DNA of 64,000 nt from Micromonospora sp. WMMD980. GTDB taxonomy: Bacteria; Actinomycetota; Actinomycetes; Mycobacteriales; Micromonosporaceae. Positions within the stretch are counted from its first letter, which is position 1. Every line of letters begins with the position of its first letter. The stretch is taken from contig NZ_JARUBE010000003.1 in the NCBI RefSeq assembly GCF_029626035.1, forward strand, positions 4,216,001 to 4,280,000, read 5' to 3'. The notes under the pieces are model-generated. The model searched no databases, was not told the origin of the DNA, and saw only the letters and a list, made by a program, of their open reading frames with translations. Shown piece after piece: positions 50,240 through 59,215 of this stretch. The position numbers were made by a program, and so were the translations under genes.

Positions 50240-51679
50240 CTACAGCTCGACCCCGGTGAGCACCGTGACGCGCTGATCGGTGTAGTCCTCCATGGCGCTG
50301 CGCACCCCTTCCCGCCCGACCCCCGAGCCCTTCACCCCGCCGTACGGCATCTGGTCGGCCCGGTACGACGGCACGTCGCCGACGATCACGCCGCCGACCT
50401 CCAGCGTGCGGGCGGCGGCGAACGCCACGTCGAGCCGGTGGGTGAAGACGCCGGCCTGCAGCCCGTACGCGGAGTCGTTGACCGCGGCGAACGCGGCCCG
50501 GTCGTCCGCGACCGGGGCGACCACCAGCACCGGCCCGAACACCTCCTCGGCGCAGACCTTGGCGTCTGTGGGCACCCCGCTGAGCACGGTCGGTGGACAG
50601 GTCGCGCCGTCGCGCGGGCCGCCCGCCTCGACGGTGGCCCCGGCGGCGACCGCCTCGTTCACCCAGGCCTCGATGCGCCGCGCCGCCTCGACGGACACCA
50701 GCGGCCCGACGTCGGTCGACTCGTCCCGGGGATCGCCGGTGCGCGGCGCCTCGACGGCGGCGACGAGCCGGGGCAGGAAGCGGTCGTAGAGGCGTTCGTG
50801 CACGTGGACCCGTTGGACGGCGATGCACGACTGCCCGGCCTGGTAGTTGGAGAACGTGGCGATGCGCTGCGCGGCGAACGTCAGGTCCTCGTCCGTCGAC
50901 CAGTCCGCGCAGATCACCGCCGCCGCGTTGCCGCCCAGCTCCAGGGTGACGTGCTTGTCGTGGGCGGTCCGGCGGATGGCGGCGCCGACCGACCCGGAGC
51001 CGGTGAACGAGACCACCGGCAGCCGGGGGTCGGCGACCAGTTCGGCGGCGCGCTCGTTGGGCAACGGCAGCACCGAGAACATGCCCTCGGGCAGCTCGGT
51101 CTCGGCGAGGATCTCGCCGAGCAGCAGCGCGGTGAGCGGGGTGGCGGGTGCCGGCTTGACCACGATCGGGGCGCCGACGGCGAGCGCCGGGGCGACCTTG
51201 TGGGCGACCAGGTTGAGCGGGAAGTTGAACGGGGTGATGCCGAGCACCGGCCCGCGCGGCACCCGCCGGACCAGGGCGATCCGCCCGGTCGCGGCCGGGT
51301 CGGTGTCGAGGCGTTGCAGGTCGCCGGAGAACCGTCGGGCCTCCTCGGCGGCCCAGCGGAACACCGAGACGGCGCGTCCGACCTCGGCCTTCGCCCACTT
51401 GACCGGCTTGCCGTTCTCGGCGGTGATCAGCGCCGTGATCTCGGTGGCGCGTTCGGCGAGCCGCCGGGTGACGTGGTCCAGGGCCGCCGCGCGGGCGTGC
51501 GCGGGCAGGGCCGCGGCGGCCGCCGCCACCCGGGCGGCGCCCGCGACGGCGGCTTCGACCTGGTCGGTGGTGGCGAGCGTGGTACGCCCCACCGCCTGCC
51601 CGTCGTACGGGTGGGTGACGGTCAACTCTTGATCGCCGTGGGCGGGGCGGCCGGCGACATAGCAGGCTCTCGGCTCCAC
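50240..51679 (-). CDS. NAD(P)-dependent aldehyde dehydrogenase
   Basis: 479 residues. Catalytic Glu247 (TLELGGNAAAV) and Cys285 (YQAGQSCIAVQRV) are intact, and NAD-binding FTGSGSVG is present. The GITPFNFPLNLVAHKVAPAL segment and overall length fit the glyceraldehyde-3-phosphate/succinate-semialdehyde-like branch of ALDHs. With the GABA genes opposite, succinate-semialdehyde oxidation is a reasonable but unproven role. Convergent with the deaminase/SUKH gene (6 bp between stops) and divergent from the next ALDH. Confidence 0.88.
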   Translation of the reverse strand: MEPRACYVAGRPAHGDQELTVTHPYDGQAVGRTTLATTDQVEAAVAGAARVAAAAAALPAHARAAALDHVTRRLAERATEITALITAENGKPVKWAKAEVGRAVSVFRWAAEEARRFSGDLQRLDTDPAATGRIALVRRVPRGPVLGITPFNFPLNLVAHKVAPALAVGAPIVVKPAPATPLTALLLGEILAETELPEGMFSVLPLPNERAAELVADPRLPVVSFTGSGSVGAAIRRTAHDKHVTLELGGNAAAVICADWSTDEDLTFAAQRIATFSNYQAGQSCIAVQRVHVHERLYDRFLPRLVAAVEAPRTGDPRDESTDVGPLVSVEAARRIEAWVNEAVAAGATVEAGGPRDGATCPPTVLSGVPTDAKVCAEEVFGPVLVVAPVADDRAAFAAVNDSAYGLQAGVFTHRLDVAFAAARTLEVGGVIVGDVPSYRADQMPYGGVKGSGVGREGVRSAMEDYTDQRVTVLTGVEL

Positions 51680-51821
51680 GTCCGGCAGCGTAGACCAGAG
51701 ACGCCCGCGCGGAAACAGTTGCCCAAACCCTTGTCTGCCTCGAATTCAGTAGCCAAGATGGCAGTCAGATTGCGAGAACCTCCGCTGACCTTCCTCCCGG
51801 CCACCCTCTCGGAGACTTGAC
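51680..51821. promoter_or_regulatory. Divergent promoter region between two aldehyde dehydrogenase genes
   Basis: 142 bp, AT-richer than its surroundings at 51715-51775. On the plus strand TTGTCT, 17 nt, CAAGAT form a plausible -35/-10 pair for the GABA genes. No clear operator was identified. Confidence 0.35.
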
Positions 51822-53258
51822 ATGAGCGACCGGCAGCAGCTGCGCAACTTCGTCAACGGCGAGTATGTCGACCCGGTGGACGGCGACTACGCCGATCTGG
51901 TCGACCCGTGCACCGGCGAGGTCTTCGCCCGGGCGCCGGTGTCCGGGCCGGCGGACGTGGACGCGGCGATGACGGCCGCCGCCACCGCGTTCGAGGGCTG
52001 GCGGGACGCCACCCCGGCCCAGCGGCAGCGGGCGATGCTGAAGTTCGCCGACGCGGTGGAGGCGCGGGCCGCGGAGCTGGTCGACGCCGAGGTACGCAAC
52101 ACCGGCAAGCCCCGGCAGCTCACCACCGACGAGGAGCTGCCGCCGGCCGTGGACGAGCTGCGGTTCTTCGCCGGCGCCGCGCGCCTGCTGGAGGGTCGCT
52201 CGGCCGGCGAGTACCTGGCCGGCCACACGTCCTACGTGCGGCGGGAGCCGATCGGCGTCTGCGCGCAGGTGACCCCCTGGAACTATCCGCTGATGATGGC
52301 GGTCTGGAAGATCGCCCCGGCGCTGGCGGCCGGCAACGCGGTGGTGTTGAAGCCCTCGGACACCACGCCGGTGTCGACGCTGCTGCTGGCCGAGATCGCC
52401 GCCGAGCACCTGCCGCCGGGCGTGTTCAACGTGGTCTGCGGCGACCGGGACACCGGTCGTACCCTGGTCTCCCACCCGACGCCGCAGCTGGTGTCGATCA
52501 CCGGCTCGACCCGGGCGGGCATGGAGGTCGCGGCGGCCGCCGCGCCGGACCTGAAGCGGACCCACCTGGAGTTGGGCGGCAAGGCCCCGGTGGTGATCTT
52601 CGATGACGCGGACGTCGCGGCGGCGGCCGAGGCGATCGCGGTCGGCGGCTACTTCAACGCCGGTCAGGACTGCACCGCCGCCACCCGCGTGCTCACCGGC
52701 CCGGGCATCCATGACGACTTCGTCGCCGCGCTCACCGAGCAGGCCCGCAACACCCGCACCGGCGGACCCGACGACGCGGACGTGCTCTACGGCCCGCTGA
52801 ACAACGCCAACCAGCTCGCCCGGGTCAGCGGCTTCGTGGACCGCCTGCCCGACCACGCGGACGTGACGACGGGTGGATCCCGGGTCGGCGAGCGCGGCTT
52901 CTTCTACGCCCCCACCGTCGTCTCCGGCGTGCGGCAGGCCGACGAGATCATCCAGGACGAGGTGTTCGGGCCGGTGATCACGGTGCAGCGGTTCACCGCC
53001 GAGGACGAGGCGGTGCGCTGGGCCAACGGCGTCGAGTACGGCCTCTCCGCCTCGGTCTGGACCCGGGACCACGGCCGGGCCATGCGGATGACCCGGCGGC
53101 TCGACTTCGGCTGCGTCTGGGTCAACACCCACATCCCGTTCGTCTCGGAGATGCCGCACGGCGGCTTCAAGCACTCCGGCCACGGCAAGGACCTGTCGGT
53201 CTACAGCCTGGAGGACTACACCCGGGTCAAGCACGTCATGCACAACATCGAAGGCTGA
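51822..53258 (+). CDS. Gamma-aminobutyraldehyde dehydrogenase
   Basis: 478 residues. ALDH with catalytic Glu250 (HLELGGKAPVVIF) and Cys284 (GQDCTAATRV), NAD-binding ITGSTRAG, and QVTPWNYPLMMAVWKIAPAL. GQDCTAA and the C-terminal EMPHGGFKHSGHGKDLSVYS are characteristic of the aminobutyraldehyde (PatD/Prr) branch, which oxidises 4-aminobutanal from putrescine to GABA. Followed 68 bp later by the GABA aminotransferase gene, so the product is consumed in the same operon. Confidence 0.9.
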   Translation: MSDRQQLRNFVNGEYVDPVDGDYADLVDPCTGEVFARAPVSGPADVDAAMTAAATAFEGWRDATPAQRQRAMLKFADAVEARAAELVDAEVRNTGKPRQLTTDEELPPAVDELRFFAGAARLLEGRSAGEYLAGHTSYVRREPIGVCAQVTPWNYPLMMAVWKIAPALAAGNAVVLKPSDTTPVSTLLLAEIAAEHLPPGVFNVVCGDRDTGRTLVSHPTPQLVSITGSTRAGMEVAAAAAPDLKRTHLELGGKAPVVIFDDADVAAAAEAIAVGGYFNAGQDCTAATRVLTGPGIHDDFVAALTEQARNTRTGGPDDADVLYGPLNNANQLARVSGFVDRLPDHADVTTGGSRVGERGFFYAPTVVSGVRQADEIIQDEVFGPVITVQRFTAEDEAVRWANGVEYGLSASVWTRDHGRAMRMTRRLDFGCVWVNTHIPFVSEMPHGGFKHSGHGKDLSVYSLEDYTRVKHVMHNIEG

Positions 53259-53325
53259 CGTGAGCGCGAGGAGTGAGCCGGTTTTGCGAGCCCCGCAGTC
53301 GCGAACGAAAGAAGGGTGAGACCCG

Positions 53326-54615
53326 GTGTCTTCCAGCGAGGAGCTGCGCAAGCGCCGCGGATCGGCGGTGGCCCGCGGGGTGGGCAGCGTCGTCGACGCG
53401 TACGTCGACCACGCGAGCGGCGGCACGCTCACCGACGTGGACGGCCGGGAGTGGATCGACTTCGCGGCCGGCATCGCGGTCACCAACGTGGGCAACTCCG
53501 CCCCGAAGGTGGTCGAGGCGGTCCGCGCCCAGGTCGAGCGGTTCACCCACACCTACTTCATGGTGGCGCCCTACGAGTCGTACGTGGCGGTGTGCGAGCA
53601 GCTCAACGCGGTGACGCCGGGTGGTTTCGAGAAGCGGTCGGCGTTGTTCAACTCCGGCGCCGAGGCGGTGGAGAACGCGGTCAAGATCGCCCGGCACGCC
53701 ACCGGCCGGCCCGCGGTGGTGGTGTTCGACCACGCCTACCACGGCCGGACCAACCTGACCATGGCGCTGACCGCGAAGAACATGCCGTACAAGCACCGGT
53801 TCGGGCCGTTCGCCGGGGAGATCTGCCGGGTGCCGATGTCCTACCCGCTGCGGGACGGTGGGCTGGACGGGGCGACGGCGGCGGCCCGGTCGATCGAGAT
53901 GATCGAGAAGCAGGTGGGCGCGGAGAACGTGGCCGCGCTGCTGATCGAGCCGATCCAGGGCGAGGGCGGCTTCGTCGTACCCGCCGAGGGGTTCCTGCCG
54001 GCGTTGCGCGAGTGGGCGACGGCGGCCGGGGCGGTCCTCGTCGCCGACGAGATCCAGACCGGTTTCTGCCGCACCGGCGACTGGTTCGCCTGCGCCCACG
54101 AGGGCGTCGAGCCGGACCTGGTCACGCTGGCCAAGGGGATGGCCGGCGGGCTGCCGCTGGCGGCGGTGACCGGGCGGGCCGAGCTGATGGACGCCGTGCA
54201 CGTCGGCGGCCTCGGCGGCACCTACGGCGGCAACCCGATCGCCTGCGCCGCCGCGCTCGCGGCGATCGCCACCATGCACGAGCTGGACCTGCCGGCCGCG
54301 GCCCGGCGAATCGGCGCGGTGGTGGGCGACCGGCTGCGCGCGATCGCCGCCCGCGACCCACGGATCGCCGAGGTACGCGGCCGGGGCGCGATGCTCGCCG
54401 TGGAGATCGTGGCGCCGGGTGGCACGACGCCCGACCCGGTGGCGACGGCGGCGCTCTCGGCGGCCTGCCACGCGGCCGGGCTGCTCACCCTGACCTGCGG
54501 CACCTACGGCAACGTGCTGCGTTTCCTGCCCCCGCTGGTGATCTCCGACCGTGAGCTGGGCCGGGGCCTCGACATCCTCGATGCCGCCTTCGGCCGGGAG
54601 GTGTCGGCCCCCTGA
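53326..54615 (+). CDS. gabT: 4-aminobutyrate--2-oxoglutarate aminotransferase
   Basis: 429 residues, class-III PLP aminotransferase. Converts GABA and 2-oxoglutarate to succinate semialdehyde and glutamate. Seen: NSGAEAVENAVKIAR phosphate loop, DHAYHGRTNLTMALT, EPIQGEGGFVVP, ADEIQTGFCRTG and the PLP Lys270 in LVTLAKGMAGGLP. GTG start 53326 with AAGAAGG upstream. Sits after the aminobutyraldehyde dehydrogenase; together they run putrescine-derived aldehyde to succinate semialdehyde. Confidence 0.94.
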   Translation: MSSSEELRKRRGSAVARGVGSVVDAYVDHASGGTLTDVDGREWIDFAAGIAVTNVGNSAPKVVEAVRAQVERFTHTYFMVAPYESYVAVCEQLNAVTPGGFEKRSALFNSGAEAVENAVKIARHATGRPAVVVFDHAYHGRTNLTMALTAKNMPYKHRFGPFAGEICRVPMSYPLRDGGLDGATAAARSIEMIEKQVGAENVAALLIEPIQGEGGFVVPAEGFLPALREWATAAGAVLVADEIQTGFCRTGDWFACAHEGVEPDLVTLAKGMAGGLPLAAVTGRAELMDAVHVGGLGGTYGGNPIACAAALAAIATMHELDLPAAARRIGAVVGDRLRAIAARDPRIAEVRGRGAMLAVEIVAPGGTTPDPVATAALSAACHAAGLLTLTCGTYGNVLRFLPPLVISDRELGRGLDILDAAFGREVSAP

Positions 54616-54617
54616 TC

Positions 54618-54668
54618 GTGGAACACCACGGGCGTAGATCCCCCCAGGTTTCGCCCGTGGTGTTCCAC
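54618..54668. terminator. 17-bp inverted repeat between gabT and the secreted-repeat gene
   Basis: Perfect arms at 54618-54634 and 54652-54668 with a 17-nt loop, in the 59-bp gap between convergent stops. Each arm also contains a small GTGG/CCAC symmetry. Likely bidirectional terminator. Confidence 0.65.
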
Positions 54669-54674
54669 CCCTGC

Positions 54675-55340
54675 TCAGCGCAACAGTTGCACGACGTTGC
54701 GGCGGACGACGTTCTTGCCCGGTTCGCGGATGGCGTCCATGGCCGCGACGTTGAGCAGGACGCAACTGCCGGACGGCCCGACCACGGTCACGGTGGTCGC
54801 CCGGTTGTTGTCCAGGTTGGTCACCCGCAGTCGGGTGCCGACCGGGAACTGGCCGCTGGTGGCGGCCGGCGCCCCGGCCTCGGCGGAGAACGTGATCGAG
54901 CCGGTGCAGACGCTGCCGCCGATCGGCTGGGCGTTGCCCGGGCGGGTCTCGACGGGCTGCGCGCCGCCGGGCGCCGGCGCGGCGGCGTCGAGGCGTTCCA
55001 CCACGTTGCGCCGGATGACGTTCTTGCCCGGCTCCCGCACCAGGTCCATGGCGGCGGCGTTGAGCAGCACGCAACTGCCCGACGGCCCGACCACGGTGAC
55101 CGTTGTCGCCTTGTCGTTGTCCAGGTTCGTCACCCGCAGCCGGGTGCCCGCCGGGAACCGGTCGCTGGTCGCCGCCGGCGCGCCGCCCTCGGCCGAGAAG
55201 GTCACCGACCCGGCGCAGACCGACCGTCCGGTCGGCGCGGTCTCGGCAAAACCCATCCCGGTGCCCACCGAGACGACCCCGACGGCGGCCACCGCCACGG
55301 TCGCCGCCAGCACGTGCTTACGCTGCACCCTCACGTTCAC
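54675..55340 (-). CDS. Secreted protein with two RlpA/double-psi-barrel-like repeats
   Basis: 221 residues. Signal peptide (HVLAATVAVAAVGVVSVG, cleavage near GFAE). The mature part is two copies of about 75 residues with over 70 percent identity by eye, joined by an Ala/Pro linker. Each has GS(V/I)TFSAE-G-APAATS, PxGTRLRVTNLDN, ATTVTVVGPSGSCVLLN and a basic end REPGKNV(I/V)RRNVV. The GTRLRVTNLDN...AAM pattern resembles RlpA-like barrels, which bind or cut peptidoglycan, though the catalytic residues are not evident. GTG start at 55340; GTG codons 3 and 5 are alternatives. Confidence 0.75.
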   Translation of the reverse strand: MNVRVQRKHVLAATVAVAAVGVVSVGTGMGFAETAPTGRSVCAGSVTFSAEGGAPAATSDRFPAGTRLRVTNLDNDKATTVTVVGPSGSCVLLNAAAMDLVREPGKNVIRRNVVERLDAAAPAPGGAQPVETRPGNAQPIGGSVCTGSITFSAEAGAPAATSGQFPVGTRLRVTNLDNNRATTVTVVGPSGSCVLLNVAAMDAIREPGKNVVRRNVVQLLR

Positions 55341-55405
55341 TCCCGTCGTCGGTGTCCTCGACGCCTGATACGGACGGCAGGCCCCAGCCGTTCACCGCGG
55401 CAGGT

Positions 55406-55452
55406 GTTAAGCGGGGGCCCCGCCTCTACCGAATGCGTTAAGCGGGGGCCCC
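55406..55452. repeat. Direct repeat GTTAAGCGGGGGCCCC (two copies)
   Basis: Two identical 16-bp copies at 55406-55421 and 55437-55452, 31 bp start to start (about three helical turns), with the internal palindrome GGGGCCCC. They lie between the divergent secreted-protein and GAF-regulator genes. Similar TTAA-GGGGCCCC motifs recur in Micromonosporaceae intergenic regions as far as I recall; that is recollection only. Confidence 0.5.
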
Positions 55453-55483
55453 TCCTTGCACCTACCATGGGTGGAGGAGGTCG

Positions 55484-56770
55484 GTGGTGGCTGACCCGTG
55501 GCTCGCTTTGGAGTTCGGCGCGGATCCGGCGGAGCGGATCGCGCAGGTCGGTGCCGCCCACGAGGCGTTCCTCACCGCCGGCACCGCCACCGGCCGGGTC
55601 CGGGAGGTGGTCCGCCGGTCCTGGGAACGCTCCGCCCGGCTCGACCCTGACGCCACCGCGCCTGTCGACCTCGCCGACGACGCGCTGCACAGCTATCGGG
55701 CCGCGCATCCGCTGGCCCGGGTGCTGCCGCTCTTCCGCGACCTGCTCGGCGGCATCGCGCAGGACGGCGCGCACCTGATGGCGGTCTGCGACGCCGGTGG
55801 CCGGCTGCTCTGGGTGGAGGGTCATCCGGGCGTGCTCCGGCACGCCGAGCGGATGAACTTCGTGCCGGGCGCCCGGTGGGACGAGGCGCACGTCGGCACC
55901 AACGCGCCGGGCACCGCGCTGGCCGTCGACCACAGCGTGCAGATCTTCGCCACCGAGCACTTCGTCCGGCCGGTACAGCGCTGGACCTGCGCCGCCGCGC
56001 CGATCCACGATCCGGTCACCGGCCTGCTGCTCGGCGCCGTCGACATCACCGGCGGCGACCACCTGGCCAACCCGCAGAGCCTCGCGCTGGTCCGGGCCAC
56101 CGCCCGCGCCGCCGAAGCGTTCCTGGCCGGCGCCGCACCCGCCGCGCCGGGTGTGCCGCACGTGGCCGCGCTCGGGCGGGACGAGGCGGAGCTGCGCGTC
56201 GGTGGCCGACGCGTCCGGCTCGGCCGCCGGCACAGCGAGTTGCTGGTGCTGCTGGTCGCGCACCCGGAGGGGCGCACCGGGGAACAGCTCGGCCTCGACC
56301 TCTACGGCGACGACCGGTTGCATCCGGTGACGTTGCGTGCCGAGTTGTCCCGGCTGCGCCGCGCGCTCGGCGAGGAGGTGCTCGACTCGCGCCCATACCG
56401 GCTGCGCGGGCCGGTGCGCGCCGACTTCGGCACCGTCACCGAGCTGCTGGAACGCGGCGATCCGGCGGCGGCGCTGCGCGCGTACCCGGGATCGTTGCTG
56501 CCGGCCTCCGACGCGCCGGGAGTGGCGCGACTGCGCCGCCTGGTCGACGGCCAGGTGCGCGCGGCGGTGTTGGCGAGCGCGGACCCGGGTCTGCTCGCGG
56601 CCTGGACCGCGACGCCCACCGGCGCCGACGACCTGACCGCCTGGCAGGCACTGGCCCGGGCGTTGCCGGCGGGCGAGCCCCGCCGGCCGCTCGCGGTGGC
56701 ACGGGCCCGCCAGCTCGCCGAGGAGTACGCGCTGCCGCGCGCAACGTTGCTGCAACGTCGCGGAAACTGA
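55484..56770 (+). CDS. GAF-domain transcriptional regulator (AcoR-like N-terminus)
   Basis: 428 residues, GTG 55484 with GGAGGAGG. An N-terminal helical segment ([13 protein letters not shown]) and a GAF sensor domain (about 65-205: [51 protein letters not shown]) match regulators of alcohol/acetoin catabolism. The AAA+ domain is missing; the C-terminus instead has [21 protein letters not shown], like a winged-helix DNA-binding domain. Probably controls the adjacent acetaldehyde-type dehydrogenase. Its 3' end runs into the truncated dehydrogenase, so its last residues may be affected by the same deletion. Confidence 0.8.
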   Translation: MVADPWLALEFGADPAERIAQVGAAHEAFLTAGTATGRVREVVRRSWERSARLDPDATAPVDLADDALHSYRAAHPLARVLPLFRDLLGGIAQDGAHLMAVCDAGGRLLWVEGHPGVLRHAERMNFVPGARWDEAHVGTNAPGTALAVDHSVQIFATEHFVRPVQRWTCAAAPIHDPVTGLLLGAVDITGGDHLANPQSLALVRATARAAEAFLAGAAPAAPGVPHVAALGRDEAELRVGGRRVRLGRRHSELLVLLVAHPEGRTGEQLGLDLYGDDRLHPVTLRAELSRLRRALGEEVLDSRPYRLRGPVRADFGTVTELLERGDPAAALRAYPGSLLPASDAPGVARLRRLVDGQVRAAVLASADPGLLAAWTATPTGADDLTAWQALARALPAGEPRRPLAVARARQLAEEYALPRATLLQRRGN

Positions 56771-56772
56771 TC

Positions 56773-57549
56773 ATGCAGTACGCCAGCGAGAACATCAAAC
56801 CGGTCACGCTGGAGCTGGGCGGCAAGAGCCCGAACCTGTTCTTCGACGACGTCAGCGCCGCCTCCGACGACTTCCTGGACAAGGCGCTCGAAGGCTTCAC
56901 CATGTTCGCGCTCAACCAGGGCGAGGTCTGCACCTGCCCGTCCCGGGCGCTGATCCAGCAGGGCCATTACGCCGACTTCCTGGCCGCCGCCGTGGAGCGG
57001 ACCGGGCAGATCACGCAGGGGCACCCGCTGGACACCGACACGATGATCGGCGCGCAGGCGTCCAACGACCAGTTGGAGAAGATCCTGTCCTACCTGGACA
57101 TCGGGCGGCAGGAGGGTGCCAAGGTGCTCACCGGCGGTGAGCGGGCGGATCTCGGCGGCGAGCTGTCCGGCGGCTACTACGTGCAGCCGACCATCTTCGA
57201 GGGCGACAACTCGATGCGGATCTTCCAGGAGGAGATCTTCGGACCGGTGGTGTCGGTGACCTCCTTCGCCGACCTGGACGACGCCGTCAAGATCGCCAAC
57301 GACACGCTCTACGGGCTCGGCGCCGGCGTGTGGACCCGGGACCTGACCACCGCGTACCGGGCCGGGCGGGCGATCCAGGCCGGCCGGGTCTGGACGAACT
57401 GCTACCACGCCTACCCGGCGCACGCCGCGTTCGGCGGTTACAAGCAGTCCGGCATCGGCCGGGAGAACCACAAGATGATGTTGGAGCACTACCAGCAGAC
57501 CAAGAACCTGCTGGTCAGCTACTCCCCGCAGAAGCTGGGCTTCTTCTGA
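56773..57549 (+). pseudogene. 5'-truncated acetaldehyde-type aldehyde dehydrogenase
   Basis: 258 residues, matching only the C-terminal half of the ExaC/AldA family (about 507 residues). It keeps Glu14 in [11 protein letters not shown], Cys53 in [23 protein letters not shown] and the C-terminal YSPQKLGFF, but the whole N-terminal NAD-binding half (about 250 residues) is absent. ALDH-like sequence in this frame reaches back to about [12 protein letters not shown], overlapping the last codons of the GAF gene, so a deletion likely joined the two genes near 56745-56765. Overlaps the DUF779 gene (ATGA), the usual partner of this enzyme. Any product should be inactive. Confidence 0.8.
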
Positions 57550-57896
57550 TGGGTGACCCGGTGACAGTGACCCCCGCGGCGGCCGCCCTGATCCGGTCGC
57601 TGCGGGGGCAGCACGGCCCGCTCATGTTCCACCAGTCCGGCGGCTGCTGCGACGGTAGCGCCCCGATGTGCTACCCGGCCGGCGAGTTCCGCACCGGCGG
57701 CTCGGACCTCCTGCTCGCCGCGCTGACGGTGGACGGCGTGCCCGAGCCGGTGGGGTTCTGGATGTCGAAGGCCCAGTGGGACCTGTGGCAGCACACCCGG
57801 CTCACCGTCGACGTGGTGCCCGGGCGGGGCAGCGGCTTCTCCCTGGAGGCCCCGGAGGGCGTCCGCTTCCTCATCCGCTCCCGACTCGCCGACTGA
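57549..57896 (+). CDS. DUF779-domain protein
   Basis: 115 residues from ATG 57549, overlapping the truncated dehydrogenase stop. DUF779 signature: HGPLMFHQSGGCCDGSAPMC with its three conserved cysteines, PVGFWMSKAQWDLWQHTRL and SGFSLEAPEGVRFLIRSR. It is nearly always encoded directly after acetaldehyde dehydrogenase ExaC/AldA. Function unknown; the cysteines suggest metal or redox chemistry. Confidence 0.92.
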   Translation: MGDPVTVTPAAAALIRSLRGQHGPLMFHQSGGCCDGSAPMCYPAGEFRTGGSDLLLAALTVDGVPEPVGFWMSKAQWDLWQHTRLTVDVVPGRGSGFSLEAPEGVRFLIRSRLAD

Positions 57897-57994
57897 CAGT
57901 CCAAGATCTTGCAGCTCGCGGCCGCCACGGCGGTGGGATGCTGGCGCCGTCCACATCGGAGCAGCGTCCCACCACCGCCCGACAGGAGCCGCGC

Positions 57995-58474
57995 ATGTAC
58001 CCGGTCCGCCCGTCCCTGCTCGCCGCCTTCGCCACGGCCACCACCGTCACCACGCTCGGATTGGCGCCCGGCACCGCCGTCGCCGCGCCGGCGGCCCCGA
58101 CCCCGGCCGGCGCGGTCGTGGCGACTCCGGCCCCGGCGGTCTCGGTCGACCGGTTCGGCACCGCCGACGCCCGCGCCCGCACCGCCACGGTCCGGGGCCG
58201 GTTCGAGTGCGGCGACGAGCGCGGCCTGGCGTACGTCGAGGTGCACCTGAGCCAGCGGGTGCGGCGCGCCTCGGTCACCGGCTTCGGGTTCGGTGTGATC
58301 GGCGCCTGCACCGACGACCGCACCGCCGGCACCTGGACCGCCACGATCCCCGCCGACGCCGGCACGTTCCGCCCCGGCCCCGCCACGACCACCGCCCGCC
58401 TGGTCGTCGAGCCCAACTCCCTCACCGAAACCACCGAACCGGTACGCCTCCGCCCCTCCTGCCCCCGCCCCTGA
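57995..58474 (+). CDS. Small secreted protein of unknown function
   Basis: 159 residues from ATG 57995, with CAGGAG 7 nt upstream. Signal peptide LLAAFATATTVTTLGLAPGTAVAAPAA (cleavage after AVA). The mature domain has three cysteines (RGRFECGDERG, GVIGACTDDR, RPSCPRP) and alternating strands; Ig-like or jelly-roll topology is possible. No family recognised. It ends 1 bp from the convergent antitoxin stop. Confidence 0.7.
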   Translation: MYPVRPSLLAAFATATTVTTLGLAPGTAVAAPAAPTPAGAVVATPAPAVSVDRFGTADARARTATVRGRFECGDERGLAYVEVHLSQRVRRASVTGFGFGVIGACTDDRTAGTWTATIPADAGTFRPGPATTTARLVVEPNSLTETTEPVRLRPSCPRP

Positions 58475-58786
58475 TCAGGCGATCTGCCGGAGGTCGTCGC
58501 CGTAGTCGAAGATGATCCGCAGCCGGGCGCCGAGGGCGTTGGCGTAGCGGCTGAGCGTGGCCACCTCGTTGACGTCGAGATCGCCGTTCTCGATCTGACT
58601 CACCCGCCCTGGGGTGACCCCCATGATCTCGGCGACCTGCCGCTGGGTGAGCCCCAACCGCTTGCGCTCCTCGGCCAGGTGGAAGGCGTTCACCCATGCC
58701 TCGGTCCGGGCACGCTCCCGCGCGTACGCCTCGTCGTCGCCACCGAGTTCGGTGCGGACCTCGTCCCAGTCGTGGAACTCCGTCAC
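58475..58786 (-). CDS. HigA-type XRE antitoxin
   Basis: 103 residues. An acidic N-terminal region (MTEFHDWDEVRTELGG) is followed by an XRE helix-turn-helix: RLGLTQRQVAEIMGVTPGRV, SQIENGD, LSRYANALGARLRI. In HigBA-type modules with the toxin gene first, this protein neutralises the toxin and represses the operon. Its ATG overlaps the toxin stop (ATGA). Confidence 0.9.
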   Translation of the reverse strand: MTEFHDWDEVRTELGGDDEAYARERARTEAWVNAFHLAEERKRLGLTQRQVAEIMGVTPGRVSQIENGDLDVNEVATLSRYANALGARLRIIFDYGDDLRQIA

Positions 58787-59176
58787 GGCTCCCCCCTTCG
58801 TTCACGCTCGTTGTCGAGCCACGCCTTGTAGGCGATCTCCGCCACCGGGATGTTCCGCTGGTACCAGCGGCTCCAGTCGCCCGCTTTGTTGCCGGCGACC
58901 AGCAGGACGGCCTGGGACCACGGGTCGAAGACGAACAGCACCCGGATCGCCACGTCGCGACCGGAGCGGGGCCGCAGCTCCTTGAGGTTGCGCAGACCGC
59001 TCCCCCCGGAGCGTGTCCACGAGTGGGCGCCCCAGGCCGGGCCCGACCTCGACGAGCTTGTCCACGGCCACGCGCACGCTCTCGTACGACGCCGGATCGT
59101 GTTGCCGCAGGTCGCGCAGCCAGTGCCGGACCTCACCGGTGACCCTGACCGACGAACGCTTCCCGTCCGCACCCAT
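58783..59176 (-). pseudogene. Frameshifted HigB/RelE-type toxin gene
   Basis: From ATG 59176 the first about 58 residues (MGADGKRSSVRVTGEVRHWL to GRPLVDTLRG) are in one frame. After a run of six G (plus-strand C6 at 59002-59007) the toxin continues in another frame with SGLRNLKELRPRS, IRVLFVFDPW, AVLLVAGNKAGDWSRWYQ and YKAWLDNERERR, ending in the antitoxin overlap. With five G the whole 130-residue HigB/Gp49-like mRNA interferase would read through. So it is a one-base insertion in a homopolymer: real inactivation, phase variation or a sequencing error. Confidence 0.85.
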
Positions 59177-59178
59177 AC

Positions 59179-59200
59179 CTCGACTATAGCCTGAGCTAAA
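59179..59200 (-). promoter_or_regulatory. Promoter/operator of the HigBA-type module
   Basis: On the minus strand CTATAGT provides a -10-like TATAGT 6 nt before the toxin ATG, implying a leaderless transcript. An inverted repeat TAGC-TCAG-GCTA overlaps it and is a plausible antitoxin operator. Read by eye. Confidence 0.45.
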
Positions 59201-59215
59201 CCCGAAGGGTCAGGT

